A DNA stretch of 64,000 bases. It comes from Dipteris shenzhenensis. Lineage: Eukaryota; Polypodiophyta; Polypodiopsida; Gleicheniales. Location: NCBI GenBank assembly GCA_047967505.1, contig CM106541.1. One strand, written 5' to 3'. Shown here in pieces: positions 11,781 to 21,806 of the stretch. Made by a program: the position numbers and the translations under genes. Numbering within the stretch: position 1 is the first letter of the stretch; every line of letters starts with the position of its first letter. The notes beneath the pieces were generated by a model, which saw only the letters and a program-made list of their open reading frames with translations, was not told where the DNA came from and searched no databases.

Positions 11781-12580
11781 CCCATAGGTCACATCGATTG
11801 AATTACCAGACATAATTATATGAACTGCTCATGGACTCTCTCACCACTGTACAAAGGCAAGAATCGTCAGCACACCGCTTACCACCAAACTGCCGTACAT
11901 AAGCACTAGCCTTGAATACCAACGGAATCATGATACATGCAGTTGCAAATCTAGCCTGTGCTCACAGGCTCCTGTAATCTGGTCTTCCATGCCTTCAAAT
12001 CAATGATGAAAGATAACACCAAATCCCTCCAATCTCAATTCATCGTTAGTCTGTTAACTCGATGTGCAGCTCCAAACCATGACAATCACCAAACACTATG
12101 CTCTCATACCAAAATATCACAACCAAAACTATATGCTTAGCCAAGACCACTAATAATACAAATTAACAGGTGATGGCACGACGAATGACCACCTAGCCAT
12201 TCTCTGGTTCAGCAAGCTCGTCACAATCTACCACGTGAGAAGTACCTACATGCTGAATACCAAAGCCCACAATTCCCTAGATGGATCTAGTATGCCACAT
12301 GTCTACATTTGAGGGCATCTCCTAAATGCATCATTTACCCCTCTCTTGGGATATCATTGAAATCATTTGCCTCTTGGCACATTTAATGCATTTAGACCCC
12401 TTAGCCTTAGATCCACGTAGTCTTGTGCCATGTCACCCTCACCAAGGACCTTCACCTTGATTCTTTTTTGATCATTTACGTGAAGCCCAAACAAATATAA
12501 TACAAACATTGATCCTTTAAAAGAAAAGGTCGACTGACCCTTCCGAGGTCATGTTGCCTCAACTTGAGCATAACAGCTTT
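11781..12580. other. Non-coding interior of copia B, unassigned
   Basis: I see no retrotransposon motif or long frame. It lies between the foreign LTR remnant and the copia B 3' LTR remnant. Confidence 0.4.
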
Positions 12581-12769
12581 GGATGGAAATATAGTCTTGC
12601 TGACTCTATATCTGGTTGGATCATTGTCTATTTACTAGTCTGCACATCTATCTGAAGCACATAAGTTTAAGAAGTTTGTGATTCCACCCACACCACACAC
12701 TGTGTGAGCTCCTAGGCTATTCTATCAATCCTCCGCTGTGCGTACCCTCTGTTAAGTTTATTTCTAACA
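12581..12769 (+). repeat. Copia B 3' LTR remnant
   Basis: It matches the last part of the 5' LTR, from TTTGGATGGAAATAT through GTTAAGTTTATTTCTAACA. The first roughly 900 bases of the LTR are missing. Confidence 0.8.
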
Positions 12770-12967
12770 TCCGTTGCCTTGAGAGAGAGTGCTCTATCAT
12801 AGCCCGTTCATGACAACATGTCCATTGGTTTCACGAGAGATGCCTGTATCACTTTGAGAAAGATTGCTTCATCATAGCACGTTCGTTTCCCACTCTCTCT
12901 CTTTCAAAGAATCGTATGCTTGTGTAGTAGAGAGAAATGGATAGACTTGGTAGCTCAATGCTCATTG
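12770..12967. repeat. Target duplication TCCGT and right part of the degenerate array
   Basis: TCCGT (12,770-12,774) is followed by TGCCTTGAGAGAGAG and further GAGAGATGCC words, continuing the array at 8,510-8,895. Confidence 0.65.
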
Positions 12968-13840
12968 TGTTAGAAGTAAACTTAAGAGAGGGTACGCACA
13001 GCGGAAGACTGATAGACTACTGTCTGACACAATGTGTAGTGTGGTTGGAATCACAAACTTCTTAAACTTATGTGCTTCAGATAGATGTGCAAACTAGTAA
13101 ATAAACAATAATCTAGCTGGATATAGAAATCACCAAGACAATATATTTCCATCCAAAACAATGGACACAATACAAAAGAGATAGATCCAAAGTCCCACCA
13201 AAGTGATGGTCCTTTGATCTCACGAAAAAGGTACTTGTACTATTTGTCGGATACATGTAGAACACTGAGTCCACGTGCTCCCTGATGAGCGTATGTAGAC
13301 TCTTTGCCCAGAAGCCAGCCTAGGCAGACTGCGAGTGAGTGAGCAAAGTCAGCAGGTCTTTAGCCTAATTCACCTCCAGGTTGAGGCCCAACTGTTGCTG
13401 CTGGTGCTGCTCCTTTCTGCTCCTCAAATGCTACACCAATGGATGAGGAATGGGGGCTCAAATGCCCCCTTTTATAGGCCCTGGTAGCCCCCCAGCCAAC
13501 CGACCTGGTAGGGGGAATTTGGGCCAGTCTGTTGGCCGACCCAGTAGGGCCACCAACTGACCTGGTTGGCTGGCTCCTACCAGCCCAACCAGGCCTCTAT
13601 ATAAGGCTAAGAGGTCAGCCCCCTTTAGCCGTTTTCCCTGGCCCCGTGCTGCCCTCTTTACAGGCCCATAGCCTGCCCTTTGTAGGTGCCTTTTGTGCCA
13701 CCATATGCTGCCCTGGCTCGTAGCTCCATTGCCGCCTGCAGCCTTTGCCAGGCCTTGGAACCTCTGCAACAGTTCCGTACTGCCGGTCGTACCTACTGTT
13801 GACATCATCGCCTGTCTTGCAGCCCCTATACTTTCTAACA
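12968..13840 (-). repeat. Inverted copy of the copia B LTR
   Basis: On the minus strand it runs TGTTAGAAAGTATAGG... to ...ACTTCTAACA (873 bp), with 8-bp terminal inverted repeats. A TATATAAGG box lies near 13,600. It is 234 bp shorter than the 5' LTR of copia B. Neither a primer site (below 12,968) nor a convincing polypurine tract (above 13,840) adjoins it, and the flanking pentamers CATTG and TCCTT differ. It is best called a solo LTR that has lost or never had matching target duplications. Confidence 0.75.
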
Positions 13841-14149
13841 TCCTTCATGTATACATTTTTGCCTTCTTTCTTTGCATTTATGATTATTTCTAGATTTTTG
13901 AGCTTTTGGGAGTATTGACTCTGTGTGGGTTGATCGAGGCTGCCATCATGCTCATAAAAGTGGACCTATCGATTGCTGTCATGAATCTCACAACCATAGG
14001 TCTCGATGGCGTGTCATCCTTTCCTACTCTCCATGCCCCTTTAAAGTGAGATTAACACCCGTCTTGGTGATTAGTGCCTTGGCATATGCCATCCGGGTGT
14101 CGCCCACTGGTAGCCCTCTAACAAGAACATTCGATGCTTTTGCTGTCTT
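13841..14149. other. No recognisable feature
   Basis: Mixed composition with an 85-codon plus-strand frame at 13,923-14,180 that shows no motif. Confidence 0.35.
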
Positions 14150-14910
14150 CTTTTTTCCACCTCTACGGCATCATATATAAATTCCTTTTTTAGGGCCCAT
14201 GTGCCCTTCTTGACCAGTTTTTCATTTTTGCCTTACCCTCACTTATTTGTTGAGAGATTTCTTCATGTTTCCCTCGCATGTTGGCTTGCAAGGTAGCTAT
14301 ATCTTTCTTGAGTTTTGCATTCTCTGCTTTGAATTCCTCAAGTGCTTTGCATGCATTTGTCCCCTTCCCTTTTAGTGCTTGTGAAGTTTTCATTTGTTCC
14401 TTGAGCATATTTAGGTCCTCCTTCAAAAGTGGCTATATCTCACCTTCTCCCATTTGAGTGTGTGACTTTAAGGTCTCATTTTTTGCTTTTGGGCTAATAA
14501 CCTTGGTCGTTGGCTTCCAGGTCCTTTATCTTCTGGGCATATTGGCTAGTCTTAGCATCCACCAACCAAGTAATTTCTTCCTACATTTCACCTATTTGAA
14601 TCCCCAGTTGTACTTGCATTTCAATTTTCCACTTGCTCATCTTATCTTCCGTGGAGGCACACAATTTATGCATGATTTCTTCATTTCCCCTATCCTTTTG
14701 TGAAAGTTTTCAATAGTTGTATGCTGCATTTTTTAGATTTCTTTCATTGTGGGAAAGCATACTTTGGTGTGTTGATCACTTATCTTCTGAGTACTCATCT
14801 GTATAGAGATGTACTTTCTCTCCTTCTCCTCTACAGTCTTTTTCTCATGTGAACTTTCCATTTCACCACCTGTACCAATAGAGATTTTGCCTTCCAAAAG
14901 AGCTTCTTGC
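14150..14910 (-). pseudogene. Degenerate coiled-coil coding region, unknown
   Basis: On the minus strand, 14,426-14,190 encodes 78 residues rich in Lys, Glu, Gln and Leu with heptad-like spacing (MKEDLNMLKEQMK, EFKAENAKLKKDI). Similar charged helical sequence continues upstream with stops to about 14,900. This is a coiled coil by composition. I cannot name a family. Coiled-coil sequence with a similar look occurs at 56.4-57.2 kb, but the two cannot be aligned convincingly by eye. Confidence 0.4.
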
Positions 14911-15075
14911 ACACAAGTTTTAGAAAATCCCTATCTCTGCTGGTCTGGTTTGTTGCTTGCAGGTTCGTTTGCTGAGGGCTTCTTGCCTACTTGCAGGTTT
15001 GCTTGTTGGGATAAGGCGCAAAGGAGGGATGGGCAGCTCAGAGCTGATCTAGAGCAGCATTGGCACTAGGCCCAC

Positions 15076-15078
<3 letters not shown>

Positions 15079-15165
<87 letters not shown>
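15079..15165. repeat. (GA)n / (GT)n microsatellite
   Basis: It is about 45 bases of GA repeats, a short GTGTGT interruption, and another GA run. Confidence 0.95.
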
Positions 15166-15719
15166 TTTATTAAAGTCTATGGAAAATCGATGGGTCTATG
15201 AGATTGATAAAAAATCTGATACAACAAGCAGAAAGGGTGGAGCTACTAATAGAATGCTAAGTCCCAAGTAGTACATAGTAATGACATCATCATCATCCTC
15301 ATCCTCATCATTATAATCACCGTCATCACGTCAATCATCATCATGTCAGGCCAATGCAACACAATGGGGGGACCCCACAAGGGTGTAAAAAGTCAAGGAG
15401 GGATCGAGCCGTGTTGATGTGTAGCTTGTGATCGAGCGTTGGCGACTATCTATGGACACTACCCATCTCGGTCTCCTTGCAATGACTCTGCTCCTTGTCA
15501 TGACTCTGCTCTTGACAAGGGCTACATAACCCATGTAAGTCGTGCCCTAGGTCTGAACATGGGAGGGAGGTCGCCCAGTGTGATTTGCATGTCCGTCTGC
15601 TATCGAGTATGACGTGCCTTACGCTCTGGATCTTTGTTGCGCTTGCTATCAAAGACCATACAGTTTGTGTAATCTGTCTGGAAGAACCCCGTGATCGTGC
15701 TCTGAGACGAGTCGGAAAA

Positions 15720-16105
15720 CGTGTAGAACTAAAAAGATGAGAAAACTAGCACCATAGAGACATGTGGTCCTAGAGAGTGTTGCATATCCACCAGCCCCCC
15801 CTGCGGTCAGTACTCACTCCTAGATGCTAGGAGTGTCTTCCTATGCATCAACGTATGGATCAATGTAGCTCAAACCTGTTGTGTACTAGGGTAAGTAAAC
15901 CTAGCTAACATAGTCTACAGTTATTGAGGTGATGAAACAAAATTACAAACATGTAGAACTAAACAGATGAGAAAACTAGTAACAAAGAGACGTGTGTTCT
16001 ACAATATGCATATCCACCAGCCCTCCTGGTGGTTCGTGCTCCCTCCTAGATGCTTTGCATCATCATTTGGATCAATGTAGCTCAAACTTGTCGTGCTGGG
16101 AGGGA
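15720..16105. repeat. Direct duplication, about 232-bp offset
   Basis: 15,720-15,890 and 15,952-16,100 share GTAGAACTAAA(A/C)AGATGAGAAAACTAG, TGCATATCCACCAGCCC, CTCCTAGATGCT and GGATCAATGTAGCTCAAAC. The copies are moderately diverged. Confidence 0.75.
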
Positions 16106-16159
16106 GAAAAATGTTATTTATCCTTTTTTCTAATTATCATCACCTTCGTCTTGTCAATA

Positions 16160-16546
16160 TTTACGCTCATACATGTGTTTTTGCAAAAATCTGAGAGAGA
16201 ATGGATGTCTATGTGTATCTCGTGAAAGATTAACATAGAGAGAAACCTTTTTTTTCCCTTTTTAAAGTAAACCTTTTTTGTGGGCACATAAAATTGCATG
16301 TAGGATGATATTTAACCATGTGAAGAGGTATGCTTGTACCGGGTTTTGTTTGGGAGATTATACTAGGCCCTACATTCATACATGTGTTTTTGCAGAAACG
16401 AGAGAGAGAGAGAGAGAGAGAGAATTGCATGTAGGGTGATATTTAACCATGTGAAGAGCAGTCGTGGTATGCTTGTACGGGGTTTTGTTGTTTGGGAGAT
16501 TATACTAGACCTGGGTTTACACTCATACATGTGTTTTTGCAAAAAT

Positions 16547-16588
<42 letters not shown>

Positions 16589-16730
16589 ATGTGTATGTGT
16601 ATCTCAAGAAAGGTTAACATAGAGAGAAACCTTGTTTTCTTTTTAAAGTAAAACTTTTTCGTGGACACAGAAAATTGCATGCAGGGTCATTTATAATCAT
16701 GTGAAGAGCACTCATGGTGAGTCCCTACCT
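16160..16730. repeat. Complex tandem array with embedded (GA)n
   Basis: Units share CATACATGTGTTTTTGCA, a GAGA run, ACATAGAGAGAAACC, TTTTTAAAGTAAA and ATTGCATGNAGGNTNAT...CATGTGAAGAG. Starts are near 16,168, 16,375 and 16,503. Some units lack the middle section. The GA runs (16,400-16,424 and 16,546-16,586) differ in length between units, as expected of an embedded microsatellite. Confidence 0.75.
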
Positions 16731-16796
16731 GGCTTCCTTTTGAAGATTATACGAGGCCTGGAGCAAAGACGGCCAGGCTTTGCGGAAGGCTTCTAG

Positions 16797-17345
16797 GAGT
16801 GCTTAGATCAGATCCATTATGAAAGTTTAAATGATGGTGAGACTTCAAGGATTGGCCAGTTGTTTGGTCATTTGTATAACGGCAACATGCTATCCTTAAA
16901 TGCCTTTACCGCATTTAAACTTTCATCATGCATGGATGAGGGCATTAGGACATTCTTGGTAAATTTGTTCCAGGTAAGAATGAATTTTCCATGCTCCCCC
17001 TTCCCTCTTCCACACACTCACACACAAATAACTAATCACTAATGACATGATATGTTCTATGCAGGAAATTGAAGAATTTAGGCAAAGTCCAAGGGAGGTC
17101 ATCAGTGTGTTTCGTGGCTTCTATGCCGGAGTCACTGACGATGATAGAGATACTTGGATGACATTCATCAACAACCTTGGTGACACCACTAGGGTAAGTG
17201 GTGGATGCTCTCTCTCTCTCTCTCTCTCTATCCCTCCCCTAACTTATGTCATGTATGTAGGCTAGGCTGCAAGGCAAATCAAGCATATGGTACGCATTGC
17301 AATAGGAGAGCTGTCCGTTGACGAATGCATCCACAATTGGCCCAG
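16797..17345 (+). CDS. Three-exon host gene fragment, family unknown
   Basis: Three short coding blocks are bounded by canonical splice signals. Exon 1 is 16,797-16,973 (after TTCTAG, before GTAAGA). Exon 2 is 17,065-17,193 (after CTATGCAG, before GTAAGT). Exon 3 is 17,266-17,345 (after TAGGCTAG, before GTTAGC). All three read without a stop in one continuous phase, giving about 128 residues. Notable words are RIGQLFGHLYNGNMLSLNAF, GIRTFLVNLFQ|EIEEFR and HMVRIAIGELSVDECIHNWP. Helical LF.HL and LFQEI patterns are vaguely like MA3-type repeats of splicing or translation factors, which I regard as weak. Introns of 91 and 72 bases are short but plausible. No start codon, stop or neighbouring exons were recognised, so it may be a captured or broken gene. 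A CT microsatellite (17,203-17,230) lies in intron 2. Confidence 0.45.
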
Positions 17346-17644
17346 GTTAGCACATGTGTCTAGGTGATGGTTCACATGGGTTTGTGTTTTTTAGAGAAAT
17401 ATTCATTGGTTTAGCAAATATATTGATGTGTGATGTGAGGATAAATATTACGGAATAGGCGCTCTAGTGGTGAATGCATGGTGCATGTTTTAATATAAAT
17501 GTCTGTTGAAGGGTTGAGAGATACCATCTTGCTGCATTGCAATTTGCAAGACATCTAAGCTGAAAGGTTGGACTTGGAGAGATCTTTCATAATTTCTGCC
17601 ACACAAGGCTCCATTTCCAAAAATTAATTATCCAAGATTCGTGG
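17346..17644. other. No recognisable feature
   Basis: AT-moderate sequence downstream of the exon cluster. No further exon with good boundaries was found. Confidence 0.3.
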
Positions 17645-17960
17645 AGCTGTAGCTCCTCCTATCTCTCCCTCAGTCCCCCTGAGCCCCTCAGCCTCCCTCA
17701 GTCCCCTTCCCCCCCTCTCAACCCAGCCTCCCCTCCCTGCCCAGCTGCCTCCTCCCACCCCCCCTCCCTTCTATCCCACCTCCCCTCCCTGCCTCCTCTA
17801 CCTGCCCCCTGCCTACTCTTTCTGCTCCCTCACATCTCTCCCTGCCTCCCCGCCTCCTCTCAGACTACCCTCACCCTCTCCCAACCTCCTCGCCTCCTCT
17901 CAGCTTGCCCTCAGCACCCTCTCCCAGCATCCCTCCACCTGCGTATGATGAAGAGGCAAA
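17645..17960. repeat. Polypyrimidine (C/T-rich) low-complexity block
   Basis: It is built from CTCCC, CCTCCCTC and CAGCC words with almost no purine runs on the plus strand. It is comparable in composition to the complement of the 44.1-44.8 kb block. Confidence 0.85.
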
Positions 17961-18449
17961 CTTCACTTTGGGTAAGGGGTAGCTCCACTCCTACGTATTC
18001 CCATCATCTAATGCGCAATGAAGCTCTATCTTTCTAAAGACCTTCTTGCCAAGGACGAGGCCCATGCCTCTTAAATAGATTTAGATGCTAGAGGGTCCTA
18101 GTTCCCTTCTCAATTGCATAAGGAATGTCTGAAGGAGATGCATCGCTACACTGCGCAGGTGCAAATCACCCGAGGTCAAAGATAACATCAGCCTAGAAAG
18201 GGATGAAATTAATAAGCAAGCTGAAGAACATGGGCTGAAGGCTTAGAAATGGGAAAAGTACAAAGCCCAAGAAGCCAATCAAGTTGCTGTACAGAGTCCA
18301 AACTAAAGATGAAATAGAAACACAACAAATTCAGAGCTTGGAAAACCAAGGGGTAGCAGACTGAAAACTCTTCCAAGCCAGCATAGAAAAGAGAATTAAC
18401 TGAGAATAGAAAATTATAAGCTGATTGAGCAGTTTGGTAGTATTGATGA
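17961..18449. other. Unassigned, possibly decayed gypsy sequence
   Basis: No motif was recognised. It directly precedes a gypsy integrase zinc-binding block on the plus strand and may be part of the same old element. Confidence 0.3.
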
Positions 18450-18593
18450 CTGAGGCTCATTAAGTTAGTGGTGGCCATTTCTCAGGTGGGATTACATTCA
18501 AAACATGTTTCAAGTTGGGTTTTTGGTGGCTCAATTTTCTTTGGGATGCACATAGATTTGCCAAAGAATGGGATGCATATCAAAGGACAGCCC
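18450..18593 (+). pseudogene. Ty3/gypsy integrase zinc-binding (H2C2) fragment
   Basis: One frame reads GGHFSGGITFKTCFKLGFWW, then FLWDAHRFAKEWDAYQRT. This matches the HH-CC N-terminal domain of Tat-type integrase (GGHF...T..K....GFWWP..F.DAH.F...CDACQRT). Both zinc Cys are substituted, in WDAY, and a stop lies before SGGH. The LINE at 18,604 interrupts it right after this block. The expected catalytic core was not identified on the far side of the LINE. Confidence 0.7.
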
Positions 18594-18603
18594 CATGTAT
18601 TTT
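18594..18603. repeat. LINE 1 target-site duplication (left), CATGTATTTT
   Basis: The identical 10 bases lie at 21,087-21,096 beyond the 5' end of the minus-strand LINE. Confidence 0.8.
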
Positions 18604-18960
18604 ATTTATTTTTTGCAAGAAAAGTACTTCATTAAGTATGAATAAAAACCATAGAGCAAGCTCAAGTGCGGGAGTACATCATGTCAAGCATGAGAAAAAA
18701 CAGCTCAGAATGAGCAAACCCAGGTGGTAGCTGAAAATGCCACCTCATCCCTGAAGGAGAGTCAGAGAAGAAAGGAGAACCCTTTCAGACTCTGAGAAAA
18801 GAAACCCTTCTAGCAGTAGCAGTCCGAGAGGTTCCCTGTATGTTTGCCCAAATGGCCATCAAAGTGTGTATAGTATCTGCCTAAATATCTGCCTAAATAC
18901 TAGCCATAGTTTGAGAAGGGTGAACCTGGGAGTCCTCCAAAGCCTCTGTACATCTGGCTC
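18604..18960 (-). other. LINE copy 1 3' UTR and A-rich end
   Basis: The region shares TATTAAGTATG/CATTAAGTATG, GCTGAAAATGCCA and TGGCCATCAAAGT words with 46,828-47,090. The element ends in an A-rich tail on the minus strand. Confidence 0.75.
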
Positions 18961-19008
18961 TCCAAATATTCCAAGCTGTACTACTAGCAAGAATCTCCCA
19001 AGATGTGT

Positions 19009-19842
19009 CTATAGAAGCGTAAGGAGCTCTGAATGGAGTAAATGGAACATCTCGGAGGGAGCATGACTCCACAAGGTGTCTTCGATCAAAGAAAGCTGTG
19101 TCCGTGTCATGTCCCTCGAAGATAGTGGACCAATGAAAGCAACTGATCCCCAGGTCAGGAACAAGGGTGCTCTATGAAAAATGCAAAGTATCCTAGCAAC
19201 ATCCTTCCAAATCGTCCTCGCTTGAGTACACTCCCAAAGGTAGTGCTGCACTGACTCAACCGCTAAGTGGCATTGAGGACATATAGGGCTTTTCAGAGGG
19301 ATACTTGTTCTCGTAAAAGCCCCCAACCAGGTGGACTCCGAGTTAGGCAAATGGTCTGTATCCATCCACTCCACTGGTATGGCTGCATCTATCTACTGCA
19401 TCCTAGCTGCACTTCCTCTGAGGTGACTAACTAAATGAACTCTCTGATCCTCTGGAAGCATCTTGAAAGCTTTCCAAGCACCCATCGTGGATGCAGGGCC
19501 CAACTCCCATCTAGACCACTGCATGTAGTGTCACATGCCTAGTGATCTGCCATGCTCATGTAGTATGCAATCATTCCACATGACGGGCTGCTTGTCAATT
19601 TCTTCACGAGAGGAGGGTGGAACTCTCTGAAGAGTAGTTCTGAAGCTGTCCCAAGCTTTTAGAATGGTAGCCATGAGAGGGGAGGTAGGAGATCTAAGAT
19701 GGACTGACGTAAAGATCCATCTAGGGATGTCCATCCAATCTCCTCCCTGAGAAGGTGTGCATGTCTGTATACTGCGTAAGAAAAAATCCTTCCATTGCTC
19801 TTGACCAAGCATCAAACCTCTGACCACCATCTTGTAGAGCAA
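19009..19842 (-). pseudogene. LINE copy 1 ORF2 C-terminus with zf-RVT domain
   Basis: The minus frames 19,842-19,531 (KMVVRGLMLGQEQWKDFFL..., PPSSREEIDKQPVMWNDCIL) and 19,374-19,009 form the ORF2 tail. The second contains SPICPQCHLAVESVQHYLWEC, the C-x2-C...H....C zinc site of zf-RVT. A stop and a gap separate the two frames. The first aligns nearly residue by residue with 42,258-41,947, proving that both LINEs are one family. Confidence 0.85.
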
Positions 19843-20057
19843 GGCTCTACACTACAAGTCTAGATCAATAATATTGAGCCCCCCTTCCTCAGTGGGTAGA
19901 ATAAGAGTCTCCCAAGCCACCCTGGCTATCATATCTGAAGTGCCGTCTAATCCACTCCACAAAAAATTCCTGATAGGTCTCTTTAGCTGAGTGATACTGC
20001 TTATAGATCGGCACTAACAAGAGCAAACAAACCAGGTTGTAGCCAACAGTACTTGGT

Positions 20058-20330
20058 TTACAACCACCACTCTGGATGCAAGGTCAAGTCTGGCCAAACT
20101 CTAAAATAGGAGTTTTCTCCTGATGCTCTCCAACACAAGAGTGAACTGCTGTGCTGGAGAAATGCCCACCCCAACCTGGCATCCAAGATACCTGACGGAG
20201 ACACCCCTTTGAATCCAAGTAAAGCCAATATCAACACCCCAATCTGGAGTGTCCTCATCACTAATCGAGAAACCATTAGATTTGTTCCAGTTAATGTGAG
20301 CCCCTACTATAATGCAAAACAAATCCAAGG
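20058..20330 (-). pseudogene. LINE copy 1 post-RT segment
   Basis: The words INWNKSNGFSISDEDTPDWG, then FTWIQRGVSVRYLGCQVG match the N..KS......L......G....YLG block after the YADD box in LINE RTs. Two overlapping frames share it, so a frameshift lies inside. Confidence 0.7.
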
Positions 20331-20419
20331 CTGTCTTGAAAGAGGTGAGTGTCTATGGAGTGGCATCCAAAAAAATAGCCGTGTCATCTACCAGCTCACT
20401 GTCCAGCAACTCCTCTTCT

Positions 20420-21086
20420 TGTCTCAACGGAAGTCTTAGCCCAAAATATCAGCTTGAGCTCTAATATAGAGGCTCATGGCTTCAGCCACAAATAAGAATA
20501 GAAAGGGGGCTAGAGGGCATCCTTGGCGGACTGATGAGAATTCGAAACCTGTCTCCCCTGACTCCACCAATGAGTACGTGGCTATGGGTTGACCTGTAAA
20601 GAGCAAAAACCCCTCTAATCCACAAATCTGAAAATCCAAAGTGAAGAAGGGTTCCCTTTAGAAAACCCCAATCTACCCTGTCATATGCTTTTTCGAAGTT
20701 CAGGAGTAGAATTGCCAGTCTATGGCCCTCATGCATAGCCCACTCAGAAGCCTCCCAAATATGTTATAAAAAATGCTTCTGCCATGGACAAAGCCAGTCT
20801 GCGTGTCATGTATAAGATCTGGCAGGATGGGTTGCAATCGCAGGTTGCAATCGCAGGTTGATGGCTTTCGCCAAGATCTTATACAAAGTGCCCAGTAAGG
20901 TGATCGGTCTCCACTGAGACACTAAATTTTTGCAACCTCCTTTTGGGATAAGATGAATGAGACCCTCCGAGAATGAGTCCGGCATCTCACCCGAGTCCCA
21001 AACGCCCTACAGGGCTGAGGTGATGTAGTCCCCAATATGATCCCAAAAAACAATAAAAAAAGAGGGTGTAAGTCCATATGACCCTA
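20420..21086 (-). pseudogene. LINE copy 1 reverse transcriptase
   Basis: From right to left the blocks are HPLFFIVFWDHIGDYI, GLIHLIPKGGCKN, WRPITLLGTLYKILA, then LLNFEKAYDRVDWGFL (20,736 leftward), with the first catalytic Asp inside AYDRVDW shifted as usual, and SSVRQGCPLAPFLFLFVAEA near 20,540. The LNFEKAYDRVDW and RQGCPL..FLF words are diagnostic of plant L1-like RT. The YADD box region near 20,380 is in another frame and degraded. A small CAATCGCAGGTTG duplication is visible at 20,835-20,865. Frames shift at several points, so the enzyme is dead. Confidence 0.85.
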
Positions 21087-21449
21087 CATGTATTTTTGCA
21101 AAGCTGCCTTTGGTAGAATCCTTGTAGTACCAATTGCAGTAGTTGATGGCGTTGGATCAAGGAAGGTTGCAAAAGTCAATGGATAGCAAAAGCTGTGTAA
21201 TGACGGAGAAGAGTATGGGTTGACTGGAACACTAGGTTCAAGATTTTCAGGTGATGTTGTTTTGCCTTCAACAACTGAGTGAGACCTCATCCATGAAGCT
21301 AAAACTATGGTGGATAAGTTTGTATATCATTTCTACTCAGATTGGAGCATGCGCTTTTTAGTTAAAGACCTTGAATGAAAGAAGCTTCTGAAGTCAGTGA
21401 ATGGGTTCCGTCTAAAGCCTTATTATTGGGAGCTTCTGAATATGAGTTT
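21087..21449. other. LINE target duplication (right) and unassigned flank
   Basis: CATGTATTTT at 21,087-21,096 repeats the left flank. Beyond it a minus frame (21,290-21,097, 65 codons, Pro/Ser/Thr-rich) shows no motif that I trust. In the pre-inversion order this stretch would have joined the sequence now at 35,258 downward. Confidence 0.5.
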
Positions 21450-21454
21450 GAGCG
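21450..21454. repeat. Copia A target-site duplication (3' side), CGCTC on minus strand
   Basis: Read on the minus strand, these are the first 5 bases after the 3' LTR. The same CGCTC lies immediately before the 5' LTR at 35,254-35,258 on the plus strand, 13.8 kb away and in opposite orientation. Confidence 0.85.
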
Positions 21455-21806
21455 TGTGAAGATAGTGGGAGAGAGGGAAGGAGTCTCACTTAAGGCTTTC
21501 TCACAATCACAATGGGGGAATACACACAAAGGTGGAGGCTGAAAACAGTTTTCCTCTTCTTAGTTGTGTAAGCCAAAAGAACTCTAGTACAAAGAAAATA
21601 GAAGAACCCTATATGTGGGTCTCAAACCAAACTCAACTAACTAAGGTGGCATACTAACTGAGCCACGAACTAGTGTAGATAAGGATAGCTGTCATCCAGC
21701 TTTATTCATGGGCGGTGTACCAACCGCATCTCCAGCTAAAAAGTCGGTGACATAAGTGCACAACAGTCACCCTGGCATATTGCGAGTGGAGCTCGATATC
21801 TCAACA
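21455..21806 (-). repeat. Copia A 3' LTR
   Basis: It runs TGTTGAGATATCG... to ...ATCTTCACA on the minus strand (352 bp) and directly follows the polypurine tract TCAAGGGGGAG (21,807-21,817). It differs from the 5' LTR at 35,259-35,611 by about six substitutions, all transitions, plus one single-base indel (about 98% identical). Confidence 0.92.

Larger units (their letters stand above)
8896..12769 (+). mobile_element. Ty1/copia element B, internally rearranged
   Basis: The outer ends are TGTTGGAAAG and TTCTAACA, with a perfect TCCGT duplication. Inside are a primer-binding site, a gag fragment, and then a copia RNase H tail followed by its own polypurine tract and an LTR start that does not match LTR B. 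The protease, integrase and RT are absent. The 3' LTR is reduced to its last 190 bp. It is therefore a non-autonomous, composite copy. Confidence 0.75.
18604..21086 (-). mobile_element. 5'-truncated LINE (L1-like), copy 1
   Basis: On the minus strand it runs from RT block 1 (5' end at 21,086) to a 3' UTR ending in GCAAAAAATAAAT at 18,604. It is flanked by the 10-bp duplication CATGTATTTT. Truncation at the 5' end, an A-rich 3' end and a target duplication of this length are classic target-primed reverse transcription. Several stops and frameshifts inactivate ORF2. The C-terminal part is clearly the same family as 41.7-42.3 kb, and its 3' UTR matches 46.83-47.09 kb. Confidence 0.85.

Noticed and set aside
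16797-17345. Naming the exon cluster an MA3-domain (CWC22-like) gene
   Set aside because: Only a loose helical pattern (LF.HL ... LFQEI) matches, and the following exons do not fit the family. It is kept as unknown.
21097-21290. Minus-strand frame ending ILPKAALQKYM, briefly considered as an MCM-type replication protein
   Set aside because: The resemblance is to a few residues only. The frame is short and ends at the LINE target duplication, and no second motif was found.
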